From: Bordetella hinzii LMG 13501 | GTDB taxonomy: Bacteria; Pseudomonadota; Gammaproteobacteria; Burkholderiales; Burkholderiaceae_B | Assembly (NCBI RefSeq): GCF_001548475.1 | Contig: NZ_LRUJ01000014.1 | Location: 42,258-106,257 of the forward strand | Direction: 5' to 3' | Length of the DNA: 64,000 nucleotides | Part shown: positions 49,110 to 58,076 of the stretch, in pieces | Layout of the letters: each line of letters opens with the position of its first letter | Position numbering within the stretch: position 1 is the first letter of the stretch | The notes under the pieces: model-generated | What the model saw: the letters and a program-made list of their open reading frames with translations, nothing else | Told to the model about the DNA's origin: nothing | Databases searched by the model: none | Program-made: the position numbers and the translations under genes

Positions 49110-50324
49110 ATGTCCACCTTTCCCGCCCCGGTGCTCGGCACCCCCCTGTCCCCCTCGGCCACCCGTGTCATGCTGCTCGGCTCCGGCGAGCTGGGCAAGG
49201 AAGTCATCATCGCCCTGCAGCGCCTGGGCGCCGAAGTCATCGCCGTGGACCGCTACGCGGATGCGCCCGGCCACCAGGTGGCCCACCGCGCCCATGTGGT
49301 GTCCATGACGGATCCCGCCGCCCTGCGCGCCGTGATCAACCTGGAGCGCCCGCACATCATCGTGCCCGAGATCGAGGCCATCGCCACTGATCTGCTGGTC
49401 GAGCTGGAGGCGGCCGGCGTGGCGCGCGTCACGCCCACCGCCCGCGCCGCCCGCCTGACCATGAACCGCGAGGGCATTCGCCGCCTGGCCGCCGAAACCC
49501 TGGGCCTGCCCACCTCGCCCTACCGTTTCGTCGACACGCTGGACGAACTGCGCGAGGCCATCGGCGCCATCGGCTATCCCTGCGTCATCAAGCCCGTCAT
49601 GTCCTCTTCCGGCAAGGGCCAGTCCGTCATCCGCGGCGAGGCCGGCGTCGAGGCGGCCTGGCGCTATGCCCAGGAGGGCGGCCGCGTGGGCGGCGGACGG
49701 GCCATCGTCGAAGGCTTCATCGATTTCGACTACGAGATCACGCTGCTGACCGTGCGCGCGCGCGGGGCCGGCGGCCGGATCGAGACCCGCTTCTGTCAAC
49801 CCATCGGCCACAAGCAGGTCGATGGCGACTATGTCGAGAGCTGGCAGCCGCATCCCATGTCGGCCAAGGCGCTGGAGCGCGCCCAGGAAATCGCCCTGGG
49901 CGTGACCGGCAACCTGGGCGGCCTGGGGATTTTCGGCGTCGAGCTCTTCGTCGCGGGCGACGAAGTCTGGTTCTCCGAGGTCAGCCCGCGTCCACACGAT
50001 ACCGGCATGGTGACGATGATCACCCAGGCCCAGAACGAATTCGAGCTGCACGCGCGCGCCCTGCTGGGCCTGCCGGTGGACACCACCCTGCGCCAGCCGG
50101 GCGCGAGCTGCGTCATCTATGGCGGCCTGGAGGGCCGGGGCGTTACGTTCCATGGCGTGGCCGAGGCGCTGGCCGAGCCGGGCACCGATGTGCGCCTGTT
50201 CGGCAAGCCCGAGGCCTTCGTCAAGCGCCGCATGGGCGTGGGCCTGGCGGTGGCCGATACGCCCGAGGCCGCGCGCGAAAAGGCCAGGCGGGTATCGGCG
50301 GCGGTGTCGGTCAAGGCAGGCTGA
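49110..50324 (+). CDS. purT: Formate-dependent phosphoribosylglycinamide formyltransferase
   Basis: 404 residues from ATG 49110. ATP-grasp enzyme using formate for the third purine step. Seen: [56 protein letters not shown] (P-loop), [16 protein letters not shown] and [16 protein letters not shown]. Length near the E. coli 392. A strong hairpin terminator follows. Confidence 0.97.
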   Translation: MSTFPAPVLGTPLSPSATRVMLLGSGELGKEVIIALQRLGAEVIAVDRYADAPGHQVAHRAHVVSMTDPAALRAVINLERPHIIVPEIEAIATDLLVELEAAGVARVTPTARAARLTMNREGIRRLAAETLGLPTSPYRFVDTLDELREAIGAIGYPCVIKPVMSSSGKGQSVIRGEAGVEAAWRYAQEGGRVGGGRAIVEGFIDFDYEITLLTVRARGAGGRIETRFCQPIGHKQVDGDYVESWQPHPMSAKALERAQEIALGVTGNLGGLGIFGVELFVAGDEVWFSEVSPRPHDTGMVTMITQAQNEFELHARALLGLPVDTTLRQPGASCVIYGGLEGRGVTFHGVAEALAEPGTDVRLFGKPEAFVKRRMGVGLAVADTPEAAREKARRVSAAVSVKAG

Positions 50325-50349
50325 TGTAGCCCGCGTCATGCGTCATTGA

Positions 50350-50398
50350 CGGCCGGTTTGCTCCAGATCAAAGGAGCAAACCGGCCGTTTGTCTTTTT
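50350..50398 (+). terminator. Intrinsic terminator after purT
   Basis: CGGCCGGTTTGCTCC (50350-50364) and GGAGCAAACCGGCCG (50373-50387) form a perfect 15-bp stem with an 8-nt loop, followed by TTTGTCTTTTT. Confidence 0.92.
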
Positions 50399-50450
50399 GC
50401 CCCCTCCGCGCCCCACAATGGCGGCCGAGTGAACTGGCGCGCGGCGGGGC

Positions 50451-50497
50451 TTGCCTTTTGTGCCAGTCGCTTCGATAATTTCAGAAATTCCTGAAAT
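50451..50497 (+). promoter_or_regulatory. Promoter and overlapping operator of the GbsR-type gene
   Basis: TTGCCT (50451-50456), a 17-nt spacer and GATAAT (50474-50479) form a promoter starting near 50486. ATTTCAG-N6-CTGAAAT (50478-50497) is a perfect 7-bp inverted repeat that covers the end of the -10 box and the start point. This is the usual place for an autorepressor operator. Confidence 0.6.
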
Positions 50498-50517
50498 CGA
50501 AGTAACAAAGGTTGTCC

Positions 50518-51090
50518 GTGGCACTTTCCCCCCAGATCGAGCGTTTCGTGTTGCATTTCGGCGAAATGGGCAGCCGCTGGGGCGTCAATCGCACCGTCGG
50601 CCAGATGTACGCCCTGTTGTTCCTGTCGCCGCGGCCCCTGCACGCCGACGACATCGCCGAATCGCTGGGGTTCTCGCGCTCCAACGTGAGCATGGGCCTG
50701 AAGGAGCTGCAGTCCTGGCGCCTGGTGAAACTGATCCACCAGGTCGGCGACCGGCGCGACTACTTCGAGACGCCCAAGGATGTCTGGGAGATCTTCCGCA
50801 TCCTCATGGAAGAGAAGCGCAAACGCGAAATCGACCCCACCCTGACGCTCTTGCGGGACACGCTGCTGGCGCGTCCGTCCGACGAGAGCGAAATCTACGC
50901 GCAACAGCGCATGCACGAGATGCTGGAACTCATCGAGCTGTCTACCGGCTGGTTCGATGAGGTGCAACGCCTGCCCGCCGAGACCCTGCAGAACCTGATG
51001 CGCCTGGGGTCCAAGGTCCAGAAGGTGTTGGATTTTGCCGGTAAGTTGCGCGGCCGGGACAAGGGCTCGCCCGCGAGCATTCGGGAATAA
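50518..51090 (+). CDS. GbsR/MarR-family transcriptional regulator
   Basis: 190 residues from GTG 50518, with AAAGG 6 nt upstream; a TTG at 50512 adds two residues. Winged helix with RTVGQMYALLFLSPRPLHADDIAESLGFSRSNVSMGLKELQSWRLVKLIHQVGDRRDYFE, the GbsR-type form that lacks the N-terminal MarR helix order. The C-terminal helical part (about 95-185) would dimerise. Placed 98 bp before cydA on the same strand, so it probably controls cytochrome bd expression and itself; the inducing signal is unknown. Confidence 0.87.
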   Translation: MALSPQIERFVLHFGEMGSRWGVNRTVGQMYALLFLSPRPLHADDIAESLGFSRSNVSMGLKELQSWRLVKLIHQVGDRRDYFETPKDVWEIFRILMEEKRKREIDPTLTLLRDTLLARPSDESEIYAQQRMHEMLELIELSTGWFDEVQRLPAETLQNLMRLGSKVQKVLDFAGKLRGRDKGSPASIRE

Positions 51091-51188
51091 GTCTATGAAG
51101 TTGTATTCAAGGGCCGTATCATGGCGCACGAGCGTGCCGGAAGGCCATGTCGGTTGCACCGGCCTCTCGCCTGTTTGGGAGCGTACTC

Positions 51189-52757
51189 ATGATTGACCTC
51201 GACGTCGTCAATTTGTCGCGTTTTCAATTTGCGGCGACTGCCCTCTATCACTTCCTTTTCGTCCCGCTCACGCTCGGGCTGTCTTTCCTGATCGCCATCA
51301 TGGAAAGCGTCTACGTGATGACCGGACGCCAGATCTGGAAGCGCATGACCATGTTCTGGGGCACGCTGTTCGGCATCAACTTCGCCCTGGGCGTGGCCAC
51401 CGGGGTGGTGATGGAGTTCCAGTTCGGCATGAACTGGTCCTACTACAGCCACTACGTGGGCGATATCTTCGGGGCGCCGCTGGCCCTGGAAGGCCTGATG
51501 GCTTTCTTCCTGGAGGCCACCTTCGTCGGCTTGTTCTTCTTCGGCTGGAACCGCATGTCCAAGGTGTCGCACCTGATCGTCACCTGGCTGGTGGCTTTCG
51601 GCACCAATCTTTCCGCGCTGTGGATTCTCATCGCCAACGGCTGGATGCAGAACCCCGTGGGCGCGATCTTCAATCCCGACACCATGCGCATGGAGATGAC
51701 CGACTTCGCCGCGGTGCTGTTCAACCCGGTGGCGCAGGCCAAGTTCGTGCACACGGTCAGCGCCGGCTACGTCTGTGGCGCCATGTTCGTGATGGCCATC
51801 AGCGCCTGGTATTTGCTGCGCGGCCGTCACATCGACCTGGCCAAGCGTTCCATGGCGGTGGCCGCCAGCTTCGGCCTGGCCTCGGCCCTGTCGGTCGTCG
51901 TGCTGGGCGATGAAAGCGGCTACCTCACCACGGAACACCAGAAGATGAAGATCGCGGCCATCGAGGCGATGTGGCATACCGAACCCGCGCCGGCCGACTT
52001 CAATCTGATCGCCTGGCCGAATCAGGCCGAACGCAAGAATGATTTCGCGATTTCGATTCCCTATGTGATGGGCCTGATCGGCACCCGTTCGCTGACCACG
52101 CCGCTATTGGGCATCGATGACCTGGTGCGACGCGCCGAGTCGCGCATCCGCGAGGGCATGGTGGCCAACGCGGCGCTGGAGCGCATCCGCGCCAACCCGA
52201 AGGACACCGAGGCGCGCATGACGTTCGACCGCACTTGGCAGGATCTTGGTTATGCCCTGCTGGTCAAGCGCTACCAGCCCGACCTGAGCAAGGTGACCGA
52301 CGCCGACATCCACCAGGCGGCGCTGGACACCATCCCCTCGGTCACGCCGCTGTTCTGGACCTTCCGCATCATGGTGGCGCTGGGCTTTTACTTCATCATC
52401 TTCTTCGCCGTGGCCTTCTGGCTGTCCACGCGCGGCCGGCTCGATACCTATCCGCGCCTGCTCAAGATCGCCTTCTGGAGCCTGCCGCTGCCCTGGCTGG
52501 CCATCGAATGCGGCTGGTTCGTGGCCGAGTATGGCCGCCAGCCCTGGGTGATCGAAGGCGTGCTGCCGACCTATTACGCGGCTTCGGGCCTGACCATGCT
52601 GGATCTGGCGATCAGCCTGACGGTCTTCATCGTGCTCTATACGGTGCTGCTCATCATTGGCATCAAGGTCATGACGCATGCCATCAAGGCAGGTCCCAAG
52701 TCCGACAAGCCCCTGATTCCGACGAGCCGGGCGGTCAACGCCGCCCTCGACGCCTGA
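51189..52757 (+). CDS. cydA: Cytochrome bd ubiquinol oxidase subunit I
   Basis: 522 residues from ATG 51189 with GGGAG 8 nt upstream. Nine-helix heme-binding subunit that oxidises quinol and reduces oxygen. Seen: FQFAATALYHFLFVPLTLGLSFL with the N-terminal His ligand (residue 21), LALEGLMAFFLEATFVGLFFFGWNRM with the two Glu residues of heme b595 and the proton path, KFVHTVSAGYVCGAMF (second His), and WFVAEYGRQPWVIEGVLPT. The large Q loop (about 250-385) is of the long type, as in E. coli CydA (522 aa). Confidence 0.97.
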   Translation: MIDLDVVNLSRFQFAATALYHFLFVPLTLGLSFLIAIMESVYVMTGRQIWKRMTMFWGTLFGINFALGVATGVVMEFQFGMNWSYYSHYVGDIFGAPLALEGLMAFFLEATFVGLFFFGWNRMSKVSHLIVTWLVAFGTNLSALWILIANGWMQNPVGAIFNPDTMRMEMTDFAAVLFNPVAQAKFVHTVSAGYVCGAMFVMAISAWYLLRGRHIDLAKRSMAVAASFGLASALSVVVLGDESGYLTTEHQKMKIAAIEAMWHTEPAPADFNLIAWPNQAERKNDFAISIPYVMGLIGTRSLTTPLLGIDDLVRRAESRIREGMVANAALERIRANPKDTEARMTFDRTWQDLGYALLVKRYQPDLSKVTDADIHQAALDTIPSVTPLFWTFRIMVALGFYFIIFFAVAFWLSTRGRLDTYPRLLKIAFWSLPLPWLAIECGWFVAEYGRQPWVIEGVLPTYYAASGLTMLDLAISLTVFIVLYTVLLIIGIKVMTHAIKAGPKSDKPLIPTSRAVNAALDA

Positions 52758-52771
52758 GCCGGAGAACGCAT

Positions 52772-53923
52772 ATGGAAACCCTGATTCCCTTTGACCTGGA
52801 CACGCTGCGCGTGATCTGGTGGGTGCTGCTCGGCGCGCTGCTGATCGGCTTTGCCGTGATGGACGGCTTCGATCTGGGCGTGGCCGCGCTCCTGCCGGTG
52901 GTGGCCAGGACGGACGCCGAGCGCCGTATCGCGATCAATGTGGTGGGGCCGGTCTGGGAAGGCAACCAGGTCTGGCTCATTACCGCGGGCGGCGCCATTT
53001 TCGCGGCCTGGCCAGTGCTCTATGCGGCCTCGTTCTCGGGCTTTTACCTGGCGATGCTGCTATTGCTGCTGGCGCTCATCCTGCGGCCGGTGGCGTTCAA
53101 GTACCGCAGCAAGATGGAGAGCCCGCGCTGGCGCAACAACTGGGACTACGTGCTGTGTTTTTCGGGCGTGGTGGCGTCGCTGGTGTTCGGCGTGGCCATG
53201 GGCAATGTCATCCTCGGCGTGCCGCAGAACTTCGACGCCGTGACGCTGCGTCCCAGCTGGGAAGGGCATTTCTTCCAGCTCTTTACGCCCTTTGCCTTGC
53301 TGGCCGGCGTGATCAGCGTGCTCATGCTCGTCATGCATGGCGCGGTGCTGCTGGCCTGGCGCACCGATGATCCGGTTTCCGGGCGCGCCCGCCGCATCGG
53401 CCAGCTCACGGCCCTGCTGACGGCGGCGCTGTTCGTGGCGGCCGGCTTCTGGGTGGCCAGGCTCGACGGCCAGGTCATCACCAGCGTCGTCGATCCCAAC
53501 GGCCCGTCCAACCCCATGCTCAAGACCGTGGCGGTGGCGCAGGGCGCCTGGCTGGGCAACTTCGCCAAGTGGCCGCTGTTCTGGATCGGGCCGGTGCTGG
53601 GCGTGGCCGGCGCGCTCTTGACCATCGCGCTGTTGGCCATGCGCGCCAACGTGCTGTCCTTCATCACGTCCTCGCTGGCCATCACCGGCATCATCCTGAC
53701 CGTCGGGTTTGCGCTCTTTCCCTTCATCATGCCGTCTTCGGTCAATCCGCAGGCCGGCCTGACGATCTGGGACGCCTCGTCCAGCCACCTGACCCTGTGG
53801 ATCATGGTCATCGCCGTGATCATCTTCCTGCCTATCGTCACGATCTACACCTCCTGGGTATATCGCGTGATGCGCGGCAAGGTCACGCACGAAACGATCG
53901 GCGGCACGCCCAACTCTTACTGA
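52772..53923 (+). CDS. cydB: Cytochrome bd ubiquinol oxidase subunit II
   Basis: 383 residues from ATG 52772. Begins with VIWWVLLGALLIGFAVMDGFDLGVAALLPVVAR and GPVWEGNQVWLITAGGAIFAAWPVLYAASFSGFYLAM, then RNNWDYVLCFSGVVASLVFGVAMGN, all conserved CydB stretches; the C-terminal half ends WVYRVMRGKVT. It pairs with CydA. 14 nt separate the two genes; cydX starts 15 nt after its stop. Confidence 0.97.
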   Translation: METLIPFDLDTLRVIWWVLLGALLIGFAVMDGFDLGVAALLPVVARTDAERRIAINVVGPVWEGNQVWLITAGGAIFAAWPVLYAASFSGFYLAMLLLLLALILRPVAFKYRSKMESPRWRNNWDYVLCFSGVVASLVFGVAMGNVILGVPQNFDAVTLRPSWEGHFFQLFTPFALLAGVISVLMLVMHGAVLLAWRTDDPVSGRARRIGQLTALLTAALFVAAGFWVARLDGQVITSVVDPNGPSNPMLKTVAVAQGAWLGNFAKWPLFWIGPVLGVAGALLTIALLAMRANVLSFITSSLAITGIILTVGFALFPFIMPSSVNPQAGLTIWDASSSHLTLWIMVIAVIIFLPIVTIYTSWVYRVMRGKVTHETIGGTPNSY

Positions 53924-53938
53924 TCAAGGAGCCCGGTC

Positions 53939-54064
53939 ATGTGGTATTTCTCGTGGATTCTCGGCCTGGGCCTGGCCTGCGCCTTCGCCATCCTCAATGC
54001 GATGTGGTTTGAGCTGCGCGAGGGCCATGCCCACGATCCGTTCAGACAGCCGGCAGACGAGTGA
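53939..54064 (+). CDS. cydX: Cytochrome bd small subunit CydX
   Basis: 41 residues, one membrane helix (about 4-23) starting MWYFSWILGLGLACAFAILNAMW and a short charged tail ending in EGHAHDPFRQPADE. MWYFxWxLGxxxA and the ExxE/H pattern after the helix match CydX/YbgT (37 aa in E. coli), which stabilises the oxidase hemes. AAGGAG (53926-53931) lies 7 nt before the ATG. Its stop overlaps the cydD start (GTGA). Confidence 0.92.
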   Translation: MWYFSWILGLGLACAFAILNAMWFELREGHAHDPFRQPADE

Positions 54065-55803
54065 GCGGTCCTTCCAGTGTGGAGCACGACCCCTCGGGCG
54101 TGCTGCTGAAGTTGCCGCGCGAGCAATCGCGCTGGCTGATGTCACGAACCCGGCTCGCGGGCCGGGCCATCGGCCTGGCCGCCGCGGCGCCCCTGCTTTC
54201 GGGGGCGCTGCTGGTGGCGCAGGCCTGGCTCCTGGCGCACGTGCTGCATGAGGCCATCGTGGCCCAGGCGCCGCGCGCCGAGCTGCTCAAGCCCATCGCG
54301 TTCATTGCGCTGCTGATCCTGTTGCGCGCTTGCCTGGGCTGGGTGGGCGAGCGCGCCGGCGCCAGCGCGGCCGAATCCATCAAGCGCCAGGTGCGCGAAG
54401 CCCTGTTCGCGCGTCTCCTGGCCCGCGGGCCGCAATGGTCGCGCGGGCAGGCCTCCGGCGAGCTCGCCAGCGCCATGATCGAACAGGTGGAGGCCCTGGA
54501 CGGCTTTTTCGCCAAGTATCTGCCGGCCATGGGCGCGGCGGCCATCCTGCCGGTCGCCTTTTCGGTCATCGTGCTGCCCTTCGATGTGGTGTCCGGCCTG
54601 CTGTTGCTGGTGACCGCGCCGCTGATTCCCCTGTTCATGGCCCTGGTGGGCTGGGGCGCCGAGGCGGCCAGCCGCCGGCACTTGCAGGCCTTCGGGCGCT
54701 TGTCCGGATTTTTTGCCGACCGCCTGCGCGGGCTGGCCACCCTCAAGCTTTTCGGCCGCGCCGAAGCCGAGGGCCAGACCGTGGTCCAGGCCAGCGAAGC
54801 CTTGCGGCGGCGCACGCTGTCAGTGCTGCGCATTGCCTTTCTGTCTTCCGCCGTGCTGGAGTTTTTCGCCGCGCTGGGCGTGGCCGGCGTGGCGGTCTAC
54901 ATCGGCCTGACCTATCTGGGCTATATCGACATCCGCTTTACGCCCCTGACGCTGCAGGCGGGCTTTTTCTGCCTCCTGATGGCGCCGGAGGTCTATGCGC
55001 CGCTGCGCCAGTTCGCCGCGCACTATCACGACCGGGGCACCGCGCGCGCGGCCGTGCACCAGCTGCACAGCCTGTTCGGCGACCTGTCCGAGGAGGCGCT
55101 GCCCCAGCCGCCGGAGCCGGCCCCGCGGGCCGAGCCCCGGGCGGCCGGCCTGAGTGCCCGCCGCCTTACGCTGGTCCTGCCGGGGCGCCCGCGGGCGGTG
55201 CTCGACGGCGTGGACCTGGAGCTCAAGCCAGGCGAGCATATCGCGCTGATGGGCGAGAGCGGCGCGGGCAAATCGAGCCTGTTGCAGGTGCTGGCCCGAC
55301 TGGGCCCGGCCGCCGAAGGCGGGTTGTGGCTGGATGGCCGGCCCCTGGCCGACTGGGACGAGGCGGCGTTGCGCGAGCGGGTGGCCTACATCGGCCAGCG
55401 GCCTTATTTGCACGCCGGCACGTTGGCCGACAACATCCGTCTGGCGCGGCCCGATGCCGATGATGCCGCCGTCCACGAAGCGGCGCGCCGCGCCTGTGTG
55501 CTGGCGTTCACCCAGGCCTGGCCCGAAGGCCTGCGCACCTGGCTGGATGGCCGGGGCCAGGGCCTGTCCGGCGGCCAGGCGCAGCGCCTGGCGCTGGCGC
55601 GCCTGTTCCTGCGCGATCCCGCCCTCATCCTCCTGGACGAGCCGACCGCGCACCTGGACGAGGGTACGCAGGCCCGGGTGCTCGATGACATCCTGGCCTT
55701 CGCGCAAGGGCGCAGCCTGATCCTGGCCACGCATTCCGCCGAGGTCGCGCGGCGCCTGCCGCGCCGCTGGCATCTGGCCCATGGCCATCTGGAGTCTTGC
55801 TGA
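54061..55803 (+). CDS. cydD: ABC transporter CydD (thiol export, cytochrome bd assembly)
   Basis: 580 residues from GTG 54061, overlapping the cydX stop. Six-helix membrane domain (about 30-330) and an ATPase domain (about 360-575) with Walker A LMGESGAGKSSLLQVL, signature LSGGQAQRLALARL, Walker B LILLDEPTAHLD. Exports glutathione and cysteine to the periplasm with CydC, which is needed for cytochrome bd and c-type cytochromes. Being in the same operon as cydABX is a compact arrangement compared with E. coli. Confidence 0.94.
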   Translation: MSGPSSVEHDPSGVLLKLPREQSRWLMSRTRLAGRAIGLAAAAPLLSGALLVAQAWLLAHVLHEAIVAQAPRAELLKPIAFIALLILLRACLGWVGERAGASAAESIKRQVREALFARLLARGPQWSRGQASGELASAMIEQVEALDGFFAKYLPAMGAAAILPVAFSVIVLPFDVVSGLLLLVTAPLIPLFMALVGWGAEAASRRHLQAFGRLSGFFADRLRGLATLKLFGRAEAEGQTVVQASEALRRRTLSVLRIAFLSSAVLEFFAALGVAGVAVYIGLTYLGYIDIRFTPLTLQAGFFCLLMAPEVYAPLRQFAAHYHDRGTARAAVHQLHSLFGDLSEEALPQPPEPAPRAEPRAAGLSARRLTLVLPGRPRAVLDGVDLELKPGEHIALMGESGAGKSSLLQVLARLGPAAEGGLWLDGRPLADWDEAALRERVAYIGQRPYLHAGTLADNIRLARPDADDAAVHEAARRACVLAFTQAWPEGLRTWLDGRGQGLSGGQAQRLALARLFLRDPALILLDEPTAHLDEGTQARVLDDILAFAQGRSLILATHSAEVARRLPRRWHLAHGHLESC

Positions 55804-55805
55804 CC

Positions 55806-57455
55806 ATGTGGGGCTTGTTGAAGACGCTGTATGCGCGCCGGCGCGGCGGCCTGGCCGGCGCACTGGCCCTGGCCTTGCTGACCGTGGCCGCCGGCGTGGG
55901 CCTGCTGGGCGTATCGGGCTGGTTCCTGACCGGCGCGGCGCTGGCGGGCGCGGGGGCGGCCTTCAACCTTTTCGTTCCCTCATCGCTGGTGCGGGGGCTG
56001 TCCTTTGTGCGGATCGCCTCGCGCTATGCCGAACGGCTGGTCGGCCATGCCGCCACCTTGCGCCTGCTGTCCGATCTGCGCGCCGCGGTGTTCCGCGCCC
56101 TCGTGCGCCTGACGCCGCGCCAGCTGGCGCGCTATCGCGCCGGCGATCTGGTGGCGCGCCTGACAGGCGATGTGGACGCGCTGGACACGGTCTTCCTGTT
56201 TGTCATCATGCCGGTGGCGACCGCCCTGGCGGGCGGCGCCATTTTCTGCCTGGTGCTGGGCTACCACTTGCCCGCCGCGGGGCTGGCCGTGGCCGCCGCC
56301 TTGCTGGTGGCCAGTGTGCTGGTGCCCTGGTGGCTGGGCAGGGCGGCGCGCCGGCCCGGAGACCTGGCCCAGGCCAGCGCGGGCGCCTTGCGGCATGCGG
56401 TGCTGGAAGCGGTCGAGGGCCACGTGGACATCGCCGCCCTGCATGCGCAACCCCAGGCGCGCGCGCATTTCGCCGCGGCCTGCCGGCAGATGCAGCAGGC
56501 GCGGCGTGCCCAGGCGCGGCTGGCCGCCCACGGCCTCTGGCTGGTCCAGGCGGCCGCGGGGGCGGCGGTGGTGGCTGTGCTCTGGTTCGGCCTGCCGGCA
56601 TTGGCCGAGGGGGAGATCTCCGGTCCGCTGCTGGCGGGCCTGCTGCTGGCCACGCTGGGCATATTCGAAGTGGCCGGACCCATCATGCGCGGGGTGTCGC
56701 GGCTGGGGGCGGCGCGCGCCGCGGCGCGGCGCATCGGCGAGCTCACGCGCGCCGAACCGGATCTGCGCGATCCCGGACTGCCCCGTCCCCTGCCGGCGGA
56801 TGGCGAGTTGCGGGCGCAGGGCCTGCGCTTTGCCTATCCCGGCCGCGATCTGCCGGTGCTCGACGGTGTGGACTTCGTCCTGGCGCCGGGCGAGCGCGTG
56901 GCCATCGTCGGGTCCAGCGGCGCGGGCAAGTCCACCTTGCTGCATCTGCTGCTGCGGCTGGAGGACCCGCAGGCCGGCGCCGTGACACTGGGCGGCTGCG
57001 ATCTGCGCCACGCCGCCCAGGCCGAGGTCCATCGGCGTATCGCGCTCTTGTCCCAGGATTCTCCGGTCTTCCTGGGCAGTCTGCGCAGCAATCTGTTGAT
57101 CGGCGCGCCCGAGGCCGACGAGGCGGCGCTGTGGCGGGCGCTGGAATCGGCCCGCCTGGCGGAGTTCGCGCGCGGCTTGCCGCAGGGGCTGGATACCTGG
57201 GTGGGCGAGGGCGGCGCCGGCCTGTCGGCCGGCCAGGCGAGGCGGTTGTGCCTGGCCCGGGTGCTGCTGTCGCAGGCCGGCATCATCCTGCTGGATGAAC
57301 CGACCGCGGGACTGGATCGTCCCAATGAGGAAGCCTTTCTGGCCGACCTGGCGCAAGCCTGCGGCGAAAGGGCGGTGGTGCTGGCCACGCATGCGCGCCT
57401 GCCCGAAGGCGCGGTGCACCGCATCCTGGCGCTCGATGGCGGGCGCCTGGGCTGA
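55806..57455 (+). CDS. cydC: ABC transporter CydC (thiol export, cytochrome bd assembly)
   Basis: 549 residues from ATG 55806, with GGAG 10 nt upstream; a TTG at 55797 is too close to that site. Membrane domain with GVGLLGVSGWFLTGAALAGAGAAFNLFVPSSLVRGLSFVRIASRYAERLVGH, typical of CydC, then the ATPase domain with IVGSSGAGKSTLLHLLLRL, LSAGQARRLCLARVLL (a variant signature) and IILLDEPTAGLD. Two nt separate it from cydD. Forms a heterodimer with CydD. Confidence 0.95.
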   Translation: MWGLLKTLYARRRGGLAGALALALLTVAAGVGLLGVSGWFLTGAALAGAGAAFNLFVPSSLVRGLSFVRIASRYAERLVGHAATLRLLSDLRAAVFRALVRLTPRQLARYRAGDLVARLTGDVDALDTVFLFVIMPVATALAGGAIFCLVLGYHLPAAGLAVAAALLVASVLVPWWLGRAARRPGDLAQASAGALRHAVLEAVEGHVDIAALHAQPQARAHFAAACRQMQQARRAQARLAAHGLWLVQAAAGAAVVAVLWFGLPALAEGEISGPLLAGLLLATLGIFEVAGPIMRGVSRLGAARAAARRIGELTRAEPDLRDPGLPRPLPADGELRAQGLRFAYPGRDLPVLDGVDFVLAPGERVAIVGSSGAGKSTLLHLLLRLEDPQAGAVTLGGCDLRHAAQAEVHRRIALLSQDSPVFLGSLRSNLLIGAPEADEAALWRALESARLAEFARGLPQGLDTWVGEGGAGLSAGQARRLCLARVLLSQAGIILLDEPTAGLDRPNEEAFLADLAQACGERAVVLATHARLPEGAVHRILALDGGRLG

Positions 57456-57521
57456 GCACCCTGGCTTCGGGGGCCGGGCGCGGTTATAGTTCGCCTTGCT
57501 TCAAACCGGGGAGTTTCCATC

Positions 57522-58070
57522 ATGCAGACCGATTACGCCGAACTCATCCGGCGCACCATACGCAGCGTCCCCGATTGGCCTGCCCCCGGGGTCGTCTTTC
57601 GCGACATCACGCCGGTGCTGCAGGATCCGCGCACCTTTCGCGCCCTCATCGATCTCTTCGTCTACCGTTATATGCGCCAGCGCCTGGATCTCGTGGCGGG
57701 CGTGGACGCGCGCGGCTTCATCCTGGGCAGCGTGCTGGCCTATGAGCTGAATCTTGGCTTCGTTCCGGTGCGCAAAAAAGGCAAGCTGCCTTATCGCACC
57801 GTGGCCGAAGAATATTCGCTGGAGTATGGCAATGCCACGGTCGAGATGCACACCGATGCGGTGCGCACCGGGCAGCGCGTGGTGTTGATCGATGACTTGA
57901 TCGCCACCGGCGGCACCATGGTCGCGGCCATCAAGCTGTTGCAGCGCCTGGGCGCCAACGTGGTCGAGGCGGCCGCCGTCATCGACCTGCCCTATCTGGG
58001 CGGCTCGCAGCATATCGCCGAGACCGGCACGCCGCTCTATACGGTCTGCCAGTTTTCACAGGGAGACTAG
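57522..58070 (+). CDS. apt: Adenine phosphoribosyltransferase
   Basis: 182 residues. Salvages adenine to AMP with PRPP. Seen: [73 protein letters not shown] and the PRPP site [21 protein letters not shown]. Starts 66 nt after cydC; GGGAG precedes the ATG. Convergent with a LysR gene only 6 nt away. Confidence 0.96.
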   Translation: MQTDYAELIRRTIRSVPDWPAPGVVFRDITPVLQDPRTFRALIDLFVYRYMRQRLDLVAGVDARGFILGSVLAYELNLGFVPVRKKGKLPYRTVAEEYSLEYGNATVEMHTDAVRTGQRVVLIDDLIATGGTMVAAIKLLQRLGANVVEAAAVIDLPYLGGSQHIAETGTPLYTVCQFSQGD

Positions 58071-58076
58071 CCCCGC

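Noticed and set aside
55781..57298. 505-residue frame overlapping cydC
   Set aside because: Arg/Gly-rich shadow in another frame; cydC carries all ABC motifs.
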